Assembly: GCA_002423545.1 (NCBI GenBank) | Contig: DIWP01000016.1 | Location: forward strand, 1-7,731 | DNA from: Thermoleophilia bacterium UBA6103 | Lineage (GTDB): Bacteria > Actinomycetota > Thermoleophilia > UBA2241 | Direction: 5' to 3' | DNA: 7,731 bases | Shown here: in pieces, positions 1 through 6,083 of the stretch | Numbering within the stretch: position 1 is the first letter of the stretch | How the letters are laid out: the number at the start of each line of letters is the position of its first letter | Made by a program: the position numbers and the translations under genes | Notes under the pieces: generated by a model | Seen by the model: the letters and a program-made list of their open reading frames with translations, nothing else | Told to the model about the DNA's origin: nothing | Database searches by the model: none

Positions 1-15
1 TGCGACGACGTCCAT
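1..15 (-). CDS. 5' end of a gene running off the left edge (unknown product)
   Basis: On the minus strand an ATG at 15-13 opens a frame reading MDVVA up to the window edge. A purine-rich stretch (GAAAGGCAGG) lies upstream, with AAAGG about 8 nt before the ATG, a plausible ribosome binding site. An in-frame ATG at 93-91 would add 26 codons, but its GGAAAGG abuts the start codon with no spacer. An in-frame TGA at 117-115 bounds the gene. Five codons are too few to name a product. It is co-oriented with the aldo/keto reductase and about 180 nt downstream of its stop, so it could be a following gene of the same transcript. Confidence 0.35.
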
Positions 16-195
16 GAGGCCTGCCTTTCGTGCTGACGGCTCGATCGCCGTGCTGGTCGCGGCGCGGCACCCTTCCGTGCCGGTGGGCGCCATCCTTTCC
101 GCGACGGTCCGGGCTCAAACGAGGCGCCGGTGCATCACTTCGCCGGCAGCGACACCGCGAACAGCTTCGCCTGGGCGAGCCAGTCCTTGAAGCCG
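16..195. other. Intergenic stretch with a small inverted repeat and a coding-like tail
   Basis: This is the gap between the aldo/keto reductase stop and the putative left-edge gene. Positions 135-195 read on the minus strand, in a frame different from the reductase, look like protein-coding DNA (see findings). At 65-82 there is a perfect 6-bp inverted repeat (CGGCAC / GTGCCG) around a 6-nt loop. It has no T-run on either side, so it is not a convincing intrinsic terminator. Nothing else was recognised here. Confidence 0.4.
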
Positions 196-1329
196 TCAAG
201 CCGGCCGTTCCGGACCGCTGCCGGCGCCGGTGGCACGGACGGCGGCGGCGATCTCATCGAGGTCCTCATCGGTGAGGCGTAGCGCGGCGGCCCCGATCCA
301 GCCGTCGATCTGCTCTGGGCTGCGGGCGCCGACGATGGCGCCGCTGACGCCGTCCCAGGTCAGCACCCAGGCGACGGCGACCGCGGCGGTCGTGCTGCCG
401 TGGCGCTCGGCGATCGGCCGCAGGGCATCGCGCAGTGCCAGGTTCTTCGTCAGCGCCGCGTCGGCGAACGGCGGCACGCGGCGGCGCCAGTCGTCGCCGG
501 CCAGCGCCTCGCGGCGCTCGCGCGAGAACGTGTCGGTGAGCTGCCCGGACTCCATCGGGCTGTAGCAGATCACGCCGGTCCCGTGCTCGCGGGCCCAAGG
601 CAGCAGGTCGGCGGCGGCGTCGCGCGCGATGAGGGAGAGGTGCGGCTGGATGGTGTCGACGTGGCGCAGCGCCTCACAACGCTCGAGCAGATCGACGCTG
701 TAGTTGGAGACGCCGCCCCAGCGTACCTTGCCCTCCTGGACGAGGCGCGCCATCTCGCCCCACGACTCCTCGACCGGCACGCCGGTCTCGTCGGGCCAAT
801 GGAACTGGTAGAGGTCGATACGTTCGACGCCGAGGCGCCGCAGCGAGTCCTCGCACTGCGTGCGGATGATGGCCGGGCTCGAGTCGCGGACCGGCGTGGC
901 CATCGGGTCGGCGACGTCCCAGCTCAGGCCGCCCTTGGTGAAGACGAGCGGCCGGTCGGTGGCCGGCAGGCCGGCCAGGAACCGGCCGACCACCTCTTCC
1001 GAGTGCCCGTAGCCGTACACGCCCGCCGTGTCGATCCAGGTGATGCCGAGCTCGATGGCGTGACGCATCGTCGCCAGGGAGGCCTCATCGTCCTGCGGGC
1101 CCCAGCCGAAGGACCAGCCGCCGCCGCCGATCGCCCAGGCGCCGAGGCCGAGCACGCTGATCGACTCGCCGGTGGCGCCCAGCGGGCGGCTCGGCAGCGG
1201 CAGTCCGGAGCTGTGTGAAGGTCGAGCCTCGGGTCGGTGCGGCAGCTGAGCGTCGTGGTGACCCCCCGGCTGAGCGTCGGGGCGGCCCGCCGGCGGGCCG
1301 GCCGCGGAGGTGGTGGTGTCGGTGCTCAT
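196..1329 (-). CDS. Aldo/keto reductase family oxidoreductase
   Basis: Predicted cytoplasmic NADPH-dependent (alpha/beta)8-barrel oxidoreductase of 377 residues acting on aldehydes or ketones; the physiological substrate is not evident. The barrel begins near residue 48 and continues as SVLGLGAWAIGGG. The family catalytic tetrad is all visible: Asp100 in WIDTAGVYGYGHSEE, Tyr105, Lys132 in FTKGG and His177 in YQFHWPDE. Cofactor-side motifs follow: GGVSNYS (205-211), CYSPMESGQL (255-264) and AIVGARSPEQ (331-340). The ATG is supported by GGAAGGAG at 1336-1343, 6 nt upstream. Residues 1-45 are a Pro/His/Gly/Ala-rich tail absent from typical members, which usually start just before the barrel. The gene is divergent from trkH, and no partner enzyme is adjacent. 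A coding-like tail in another frame follows the stop, so the C-terminus may be altered. The family is confident, the subfamily is not. Confidence 0.93.
   Translation of the reverse strand: MSTDTTTSAAGPPAGRPDAQPGGHHDAQLPHRPEARPSHSSGLPLPSRPLGATGESISVLGLGAWAIGGGGWSFGWGPQDDEASLATMRHAIELGITWIDTAGVYGYGHSEEVVGRFLAGLPATDRPLVFTKGGLSWDVADPMATPVRDSSPAIIRTQCEDSLRRLGVERIDLYQFHWPDETGVPVEESWGEMARLVQEGKVRWGGVSNYSVDLLERCEALRHVDTIQPHLSLIARDAAADLLPWAREHGTGVICYSPMESGQLTDTFSRERREALAGDDWRRRVPPFADAALTKNLALRDALRPIAERHGSTTAAVAVAWVLTWDGVSGAIVGARSPEQIDGWIGAAALRLTDEDLDEIAAAVRATGAGSGPERPA
1283..1300. repeat. 18-bp perfect GC palindrome in the aldo/keto reductase N-terminal tail
   Basis: CGGCCCGCC followed by GGCGGGCCG is a perfect 18-bp palindrome within the codons for residues 10-16. 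Close by, GCTGAGCGTCG is directly repeated at 1245-1255 and 1269-1279. In such GC-rich DNA palindromes of this kind arise easily. No regulatory meaning is assigned. Confidence 0.5.
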
Positions 1330-1478
1330 GTCATGCTCCTTCCGTGGCGGCTCTGCGATCGACGTCCCAAGCGGGGGGGCGCTCCTCTCGAGCCGTGTGG
1401 CCTCTCAAGGTATGGCGTGACGCGCGCCGAAGTGGCCGTGGTAGCCTCCGCGTCAAGCGAAGGGGGTCTTGAGCATCC
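1330..1478. promoter_or_regulatory. Divergent intergenic region between aldo/keto reductase and trkH
   Basis: This is the only place from which these two genes can be divergently transcribed, so it should hold promoters for both. On the minus strand TACCTT at 1407-1412 fits a -10 hexamer, but no good -35 sits at the right distance. On the plus strand TAGCCT lies near 1442-1447, and GAAGGGGG at 1459-1466 may serve as the trkH ribosome binding site, about 12 nt before the ATG, which is rather far. A run of seven G lies near 1373-1379. No clear operator palindrome was found. Confidence 0.35.
1336..1343 (-). promoter_or_regulatory. Ribosome binding site of the aldo/keto reductase
   Basis: The minus strand reads GGAAGGAG, a near-perfect Shine-Dalgarno sequence 6 nt before the ATG at 1329. 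It matters because it supports the long N-terminal form of the reductase over a start nearer the barrel. The overlapping ATG at 1334 runs into a stop after two codons. Confidence 0.75.
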
Positions 1479-2933
1479 ATGGAGTGGCGCAACGCCCGCC
1501 AGATAGCCTATCTCCTGTCGATCCTGCTGCTGGCCGCGGCCGGTACGATGCTGCTGCCGTTCGCGCTGGCCATCGCCGACGGCGGCGCGGACAGACGCGC
1601 CTTCGCCTACTCCATCGCCATCTCCGTCGGCATCGCCGTCTTCGGGCTGGCCGCCTTCCGCTCGCCGAAGAAGGAGCTGGCGCGGCGCGAGGCGTTCGCC
1701 GTCGTGGGGCTCGGCTGGGTGGTGGCCTCGCTGGCCGGGGCGCTGCCTTTCTACTTCTCCGGCGCCGTGCCCGGCTACCTCGATGCCTGGTTCGAGTGCG
1801 TCAGCGGCTTCACCACCACCGGCTCCACGGTCATCCTCGACGTCGAGATCCTGCCGAGGGGCATCCTCTTGTGGCGCAGCTTCACCCAGTGGCTCGGCGG
1901 CATGGGCATCATCGTGCTGGCGATGGCGCTGCTGCCGGCGCTCGGCGTCGGCGGCATGCAGCTCTACCGGGCCGAGATGCCGGGCCCGGAACCCGATCGC
2001 CTGAGGCCGCGGATCCGCGAGACCGCCAAGGCCCTCTGGCTGGTCTATGTGGGGATCTCGGCGGCCGAAGTGCTGTTCCTCTGGATCGGCCCCATGGACT
2101 GGTTCGACGCGGTGTGTCACTCGTTCACCACCATGGCCACCGGCGGCTACTCCACCCGCAACGCCAGCATCGCCGCCTTCGACAGCGCCTACGTCGAGTG
2201 GGTGATCGTCTTCTTCATGGTGCTCGCCGGCACCAACTTCGCGCTGCACTTCTTCGCTCTCACCGGCAAGCCGCAGCGGTATCTCAAGGACCCCGAGTTC
2301 CGCTTCTACGCGTCGCTGCTGTTCGTCTTCACCGCCGGGCTGACGATCCTCCTCCTGACGTCGGTGGGCGACTCGGCCGGCACGGCCATCCGCGAGTCCG
2401 CCTTCCAGGTCGTCTCGATCATGACCACTACCGGCTACGCGACCGCCGACTACGAGCTGTGGCCCATAGCCGGCCAACTCCTGCTGCTGGGCCTCATGTT
2501 CCTGGGGGGCTGCGCCGGGTCGACCGGGGGCTCCATCAAGCAGGTGCGGATCCAGCTCCTGCTCAAGCGGGGGTACCGCGAGGTCTTCCGTCTGGTCCAT
2601 CCGCGCGCCCTCTCTCCGGTGCGGCTGGGCGATCGTCCCATCCCGTCCGACGTGCTCCAGGGCATCGCCGGCTACGTCGTGCTGTTCATGCTCATCTTCG
2701 CGGTCGCCGTCCTCACGGTCGCCTCGTTCGGCCTCGACCTGGAGACCGCGATCAGCTCGGTCGCGGCCACCCTCGGGAACATCGGCCCCGGGCTCGGCGA
2801 GGTGGGTCCGCTGGACACCTATCAGCCTCTGCCGGGCGCCGTGAAGGTGATCCTCACGGTCTGTATGCTCCTGGGGCGGCTCGAGATCTACGCGCTGCTT
2901 CTGCTGTTCACACCAGCCTACTGGCGGCGGTAG
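1479..2933 (+). CDS. trkH: TrkH-family potassium uptake protein, membrane subunit
   Basis: Integral membrane K+ channel/transporter subunit of 484 residues, the usual length for TrkH/KtrB. The fourfold M1-P-M2 architecture is visible through four pore-loop filters: TTTGST (112-117), ATGGYS (220-225), TTTGYA (316-321) and ATLGNIGPG (430-438). Each carries the filter glycine. The D3M2 gating loop is represented by the Gly-rich GGCAGSTGGS at 343-352. Hydrophobic helices start at about residue 9, and the end (LGRLEIYALLLLFTP) is typical of the family. The ATG at 1479 is the first possible start because an in-frame TGA lies 9 nt upstream. The protein normally works with a cytoplasmic RCK subunit (TrkA/KtrA) that binds nucleotide and gates the pore; none is next to it here. 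The 3' end overlaps the convergent nitroreductase gene by 26 bp. Family assignment is secure; Trk versus Ktr usage is not decided. Confidence 0.95.
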   Translation: MEWRNARQIAYLLSILLLAAAGTMLLPFALAIADGGADRRAFAYSIAISVGIAVFGLAAFRSPKKELARREAFAVVGLGWVVASLAGALPFYFSGAVPGYLDAWFECVSGFTTTGSTVILDVEILPRGILLWRSFTQWLGGMGIIVLAMALLPALGVGGMQLYRAEMPGPEPDRLRPRIRETAKALWLVYVGISAAEVLFLWIGPMDWFDAVCHSFTTMATGGYSTRNASIAAFDSAYVEWVIVFFMVLAGTNFALHFFALTGKPQRYLKDPEFRFYASLLFVFTAGLTILLLTSVGDSAGTAIRESAFQVVSIMTTTGYATADYELWPIAGQLLLLGLMFLGGCAGSTGGSIKQVRIQLLLKRGYREVFRLVHPRALSPVRLGDRPIPSDVLQGIAGYVVLFMLIFAVAVLTVASFGLDLETAISSVAATLGNIGPGLGEVGPLDTYQPLPGAVKVILTVCMLLGRLEIYALLLLFTPAYWRR

Positions 2934-3888
2934 GGCGCCAGCGCGCGACGTCGAGCCGCTCGCCGGTGTCCGGCGGCTCCCAGTGGCCGCCCCGGCCGGC
3001 CTGACGCACGCCGAGCTCGAAATGCAGCATGGCGATGCCGCAGTCGATGCGCTTGGACACGCCGTACGTGTCGGGTCCGTTGGAGGCGAGAACGATGGTG
3101 TCGCCGTCGAGCCGGAAGCGCCACGGCTGGCGGTTGGTGGCCGAGGGCGCCGTCTGCACGGCGCGGACGCCGGCCACCGCCCAGTGCGGCCAGTCTTTGC
3201 TGAACAGGCCGAGCGCGATGTGCTCCAGCTTGAGCCGCTTCTTGGGCCGGCCCATCTGGAAGACGTACTTCTCCTTGCCGGACAGCGTGTCGGCGGCGTG
3301 GCCGAGCGGCGAGACGGCGAAGACCATCTCGCCGGTGCCGGCGCCGATAAGGCTCTCCGTGAGCCCGGGGCTGAAGAAGCCCGCTACCCAGCAGGTGTCG
3401 AGGCCCAGCGCCGCCGCTTCGAGGACGGCGGCCTCGCCGACGTAGCCGATGAGCTCCTCGATCGCGAAATCGGAGTCGTCCGATCGCGACGCCGACCGCA
3501 GGGAGGCGTCTGGGGCGTCGGCGCCCTGCGCGGTGGCGTCCGGTCGCGCGTCGGCCGCGCCGGGCGCGAGCTCTCCGGCGAAGGCCAGCGCCGCGGGTGC
3601 GCCGCTGATGCGGCCGTACGAGCCCATGATCCCCATGTAGGCTCGCCCGACAGCGGACATCGTCGGCCGGTCGTCGCGCCGGTGCGCAAAGAGCGACTCG
3701 GGCGCCTCCGCCAGCAGCACGACGCGGACGGCCGAAAACGGCCGGAAGGTCCGGCAGTGCGCGGCCATGGCGTCGCGCTCGTGCGGGGCCAGCGGCCTGT
3801 CCTGGAAGCTGCGCCGCGAATGGCGCCGGGCGATGGCCGCGCACCAGCGTTCTGTCAGCGCCTCCGGCAACGGGGGTGTGGCTTCCAT
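2908..3888 (-). CDS. Nitroreductase family protein (TM1586 type)
   Basis: Predicted flavin-dependent oxidoreductase of 326 residues resembling the putative TM nitroreductase family (TM1586), in which two nitroreductase-like halves lie in one chain. The first half begins AIARRHSRRSF (19-28), the Arg-rich flavin phosphate contact region. It continues with IGYVGEAAVLEAAALGLDTC (147-166) and WVAGFF (167-172). The second half has RAVQTAPSATNRQPWRF (242-258), matching the SxxNxQPW signature, and DCGIAMLHFELG (282-293). The start chosen is the ATG at 3888, preceded by GAGGGAGG 8 nt away. A GTG at 3912 would add eight residues without a ribosome binding site. Residues about 107-140 are a polar low-complexity insertion between conserved blocks. 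The gene probably has its own promoter (3928-3955). Substrate unknown; enzymatic nitroreduction is a family label only. Confidence 0.88.
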   Translation of the reverse strand: MEATPPLPEALTERWCAAIARRHSRRSFQDRPLAPHERDAMAAHCRTFRPFSAVRVVLLAEAPESLFAHRRDDRPTMSAVGRAYMGIMGSYGRISGAPAALAFAGELAPGAADARPDATAQGADAPDASLRSASRSDDSDFAIEELIGYVGEAAVLEAAALGLDTCWVAGFFSPGLTESLIGAGTGEMVFAVSPLGHAADTLSGKEKYVFQMGRPKKRLKLEHIALGLFSKDWPHWAVAGVRAVQTAPSATNRQPWRFRLDGDTIVLASNGPDTYGVSKRIDCGIAMLHFELGVRQAGRGGHWEPPDTGERLDVARWRPTAASRLV

Positions 3889-3896
3889 GCTGTCGA

Positions 3897-3904
3897 CCTC
3901 CCTC
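3897..3904 (-). promoter_or_regulatory. Ribosome binding site deciding the nitroreductase start
   Basis: The minus strand reads GAGGGAGG, 8 nt before the ATG at 3888. It lies inside the longer frame that would begin at GTG 3912, so it argues for the shorter protein. Confidence 0.7.
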
Positions 3905-3927
3905 ATCGTCACCGTGTCGATCCCGGG

Positions 3928-3955
3928 AGTCTAGGCTCGCATGCAGGGCTGTCGC
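3928..3955 (-). promoter_or_regulatory. Candidate sigma-70-type promoter for the nitroreductase gene
   Basis: On the minus strand GCGACA (3955-3950) is separated by 16 nt from TAGACT (3933-3928). These match 4 of 6 and 4 of 6 positions of TTGACA and TATAAT, including the key TAnnnT pattern. Transcription would start near 3921, leaving a leader of about 33 nt that contains the GAGGGAGG ribosome binding site. It sits in the 114-nt gap after the methyltransferase stop, where a separate transcription unit could begin. The match was judged by eye only. Confidence 0.4.
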
Positions 3956-4002
3956 GGCGCAAGTGAGGGCGGTCGGCTGGTGGGGGCTGCACCCGGCAGC
4001 GT

Positions 4003-5253
4003 TCAGTGGGGGTCTCGTGGCCGGAAGAGGTAGTGCGAGACCCCCCACTCCCGCCCGCCGCGGAAGCCGAACGTCTCGGCGCACGAGATGAAGAAGAGGC
4101 GCCAGCGAGCGTGCCAGGCGGCCGCCGCGCCGGCTCCGTAGACATCGGTCAGGATCGGCATGATCTCGCTGTGGGCGGCGTCGTAGCGGGCCCGCCAGGC
4201 CTCCAGGGTGCGCGCGTAGTGCGTACCGGACAACCACCAGTCGGCGACGCAGTGCAGCCTCGGGCGATCCGCGACGCCGGCACATCCTGTCGGCTCTTCC
4301 GGGTCACGGGACTCTGCCGGCCGCGCACTCCCGGACGCTCCCGAAGGCGGTCCACCGGCGTGCTCGCGACCGCTCCCGGCGGCCAGTGCGGGCAGCAGAT
4401 CGTGGGACGGCATGGTGCCGCCGGCAAAGAAGCGGCGCGCCATCCAGTCGCCGCGCGCGCTCTCGTCGAACAGGTAGGCGAAGCGGCGGTGGCTGAAGAC
4501 GTGGACGAAGCAGGCGCCGTCGGGCTCCAGCCAGCTCGCGATGCGGGCCAGCGCCGCCGGGTAGTTGCGGACGTGCTCGAGCATCTCGACGGAGACGATG
4601 CGATCGAAGCGGCAGCCGGGGTCAAAGGTCGAGACGTCGGCGGTCTGCACGGCGATGGTATCGAGGCCGCGGCCGGCCGCCGTGTCGCGAATGAAGCGGC
4701 CCTGGTCGCGGGAGTTCGAGACCGCGGTGACGCGACACGCCGGGAAGCGTTCGGCGATCCACAGCGAGACGGATCCCCAGCCACATCCGAGGTCGAGGAT
4801 GCGCATGCCGTCCTCGATACCGGCGCGCGAGCAGGTGAGCGCCAGCATGGCCTCTTCGGCGGCGGCCAGCCCATCACCGCCGTCGGCGTCCTGGATGTCG
4901 CCGGGCCCGACGGGCTCAAGCCAGCCGCCGTCGGGGGCGGTGCCGGCGCAGCCGTCTCCGCCGTCGGGCCACAGGCAGCTGCTGTACTTGAGCCGTGGCC
5001 CGAGAAAGAGCCGGAAGAACGAGGGCGGCAGCTCGTAGTGCTGCTCGTTGGCGCGGTGCGGGGTCGTCGCGATGGGGGCCGCACCGAGCCGGGTGATGAG
5101 CTCATGCTGACGACGACTCTGGGCTTCGGGGCCACCGGACTCGCGCCGGCGGATGCGGGCCGCCAGCCGGCGGCGCACGGCGGCCCGCAGCACCGCCTCG
5201 GGCAGCAGGTCGTGATCGATGAGCGGCTCGAACCAGGCGCGCTCGCTGGACAT
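4003..5253 (-). CDS. SAM-dependent methyltransferase, CFA synthase / coclaurine N-methyltransferase-like
   Basis: Predicted cytoplasmic class I methyltransferase of 416 residues. SAM motif I is ILDLGCGWGS (152-161). The substrate entry motif EQHYELPPSFF (70-80) leads to YSSC (90-93). SVEMLEHVRNY (221-231) matches the plant coclaurine N-methyltransferase signature SxEMxEH, with Glu223, Glu226 and His227. FVHVFSHRRFAYLF (249-262), RRFFAGGTMPS (273-283), SGTHYARTLEAW (342-353) and ISCAETFG (389-396) complete the family pattern. Cys93, Glu226, His251, Tyr346 and Cys391 fall where cyclopropane synthases bind bicarbonate. The ATG at 5253 has GGAGAGGG 7 nt upstream; a GTG at 5274 overlapping the previous stop lacks one. 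Two low-complexity insertions, about 98-128 and 291-331, make it longer than relatives. It is the last gene of the probable operon with two SGNH lipoproteins. Whether it methylates an amine or a lipid double bond is undetermined. Confidence 0.9.
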   Translation of the reverse strand: MSSERAWFEPLIDHDLLPEAVLRAAVRRRLAARIRRRESGGPEAQSRRQHELITRLGAAPIATTPHRANEQHYELPPSFFRLFLGPRLKYSSCLWPDGGDGCAGTAPDGGWLEPVGPGDIQDADGGDGLAAAEEAMLALTCSRAGIEDGMRILDLGCGWGSVSLWIAERFPACRVTAVSNSRDQGRFIRDTAAGRGLDTIAVQTADVSTFDPGCRFDRIVSVEMLEHVRNYPAALARIASWLEPDGACFVHVFSHRRFAYLFDESARGDWMARRFFAGGTMPSHDLLPALAAGSGREHAGGPPSGASGSARPAESRDPEEPTGCAGVADRPRLHCVADWWLSGTHYARTLEAWRARYDAAHSEIMPILTDVYGAGAAAAWHARWRLFFISCAETFGFRGGREWGVSHYLFRPRDPH

Positions 5254-5260
5254 CCCTGGT

Positions 5261-5268
5261 CCCTCTCC
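5261..5268 (-). promoter_or_regulatory. Ribosome binding site of the methyltransferase
   Basis: The minus strand reads GGAGAGGG, 7 nt before the ATG at 5253. It lies entirely in the 17-nt gap after the upstream hydrolase stop (5273-5271), which supports ATG 5253 over GTG 5274 and suggests coupled translation. Confidence 0.7.
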
Positions 5269-5270
5269 GC

Positions 5271-6077
5271 TCACCGCTCGAGCAGGCCGACCAGCACCGG
5301 CCGTACGCAGTCGGCCACGACCCCGTACCCGGCCGCCGTCAGGTGGACGAGGTCGAGGAAGTATGCCGCCCGCTCTGGGCCGGAGTCGTCGCCGAGGCGG
5401 TCGTCCGCGGCCACATCCACGAGGCCGTCGGCGAACTCCGGCCAGCCGGCGCGCAGCAAGTCGTTGTATTCACGGCGGACCTGGTCGTACTCGGCGTCGG
5501 CGTCCTTCGGCTGCAGCGGGTACATGCTCAGGATGATCACCCGGAAGCCGCGCTGCCGGCGCTGCTCGCAGTACCGCCGCGCGTTGTCGAGGATCTCCTG
5601 GGCCGAGAAGCCGGTCGCGAGGTCGTTGGCCGCCGCCCACACGACCACGACGTTGGCGGCGCGCCGGTCGTCGTAGCGGTCGTCCACGTCGGTGTCGGCG
5701 TCGGCCAGTAACTGCGGCCATATCTGCCCCGAGACGGCCACATTGGCCCACGTGATGGAAGGCGGCAGGGTCGCCATGAGCTGGGCAGGATAGCTCTCGG
5801 CTGCGGGCAGCATGAAGCCGGCCGTGAGCGAGTCGCCGTCGAAGACGACGGCGGCGTCGGGCGACGCCGGTGGCGGCTCCGGTGACGGCGGGCTCGTCGA
5901 CGGCGAGGCTCCGGCGCAGGTCGCGGCAGGGCTCGGTGCGGGCGAGCCGGCCGAAGGGACGCTCGCCGAAGTACCCGGCGAGGCCGGCCGGTCATCGGCC
6001 TGCTGGGCGCACGCCACCAGCGCCGTGCCCAGCAGCAGCGAGAGTGTCGTCGCAGCGATCATCGGCAGCAGCTTCAT
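5271..6077 (-). CDS. SGNH/GDSL hydrolase, predicted lipoprotein (paralogue 1)
   Basis: Predicted exported ester hydrolase of 268 residues, family of lipases, esterases and acyltransferases. An N-terminal signal peptide (MKLLPM, then a hydrophobic core) ends in the lipobox LVAC with Cys23, so the mature protein should be lipid-anchored outside the cytoplasmic membrane. Residues 24-74 form a Ser/Pro/Ala-rich linker. Block I is VVFDGDSLTAG (77-87) with nucleophile Ser83; block II has Gly117 in AVSGQ; block III is AAND (149-152) with oxyanion Asn151; block V is DLVH (242-245) with the Asp242/His245 pair. Block III has Ala149 where the family has Gly. The ATG follows the paralogue's stop by 6 nt, and GAGGAG at 6080-6085 overlaps that stop, only 2 nt from the ATG, implying translational coupling. 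The closest relative in view is the neighbouring upstream gene. Substrate unknown. Confidence 0.9.
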   Translation of the reverse strand: MKLLPMIAATTLSLLLGTALVACAQQADDRPASPGTSASVPSAGSPAPSPAATCAGASPSTSPPSPEPPPASPDAAVVFDGDSLTAGFMLPAAESYPAQLMATLPPSITWANVAVSGQIWPQLLADADTDVDDRYDDRRAANVVVVWAAANDLATGFSAQEILDNARRYCEQRRQRGFRVIILSMYPLQPKDADAEYDQVRREYNDLLRAGWPEFADGLVDVAADDRLGDDSGPERAAYFLDLVHLTAAGYGVVADCVRPVLVGLLER

Positions 6078-6083
6078 CGCTCC

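Noticed and set aside
65..82. CGGCAC/GTGCCG hairpin as terminator of the aldo/keto reductase gene
   Set aside because: The stem is only 6 bp and no T-rich tract follows on the minus strand.
1326..2600. 424-codon minus-strand open frame antisense to trkH
   Set aside because: Composition is Gly/Glu/His/Gln/Asp repeats typical of the antisense of a hydrophobic gene; no motif and no ribosome binding site seen.
2917..2934. Inverted repeat CCTAC/GTAGG at the convergent gene ends as a bidirectional terminator
   Set aside because: Only a 5-bp stem with an 8-nt loop, no T-run on either strand, and it lies inside both coding regions.
1469..3004. Long plus-strand open frame overlapping trkH in another frame
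   Set aside because: Arg/His/Gly/Pro-rich translation with no domain; it overlaps the convincing trkH frame and is a GC-driven shadow.
2918..4285. 455-codon minus-strand frame across the nitroreductase and methyltransferase ends
   Set aside because: It overlaps two real genes on the same strand in a different frame; Arg-rich shadow.
4006..5676. 556-codon plus-strand open frame
   Set aside because: It runs antisense across the methyltransferase and into the hydrolase; both minus-strand genes have clear motifs, and this translation has none.
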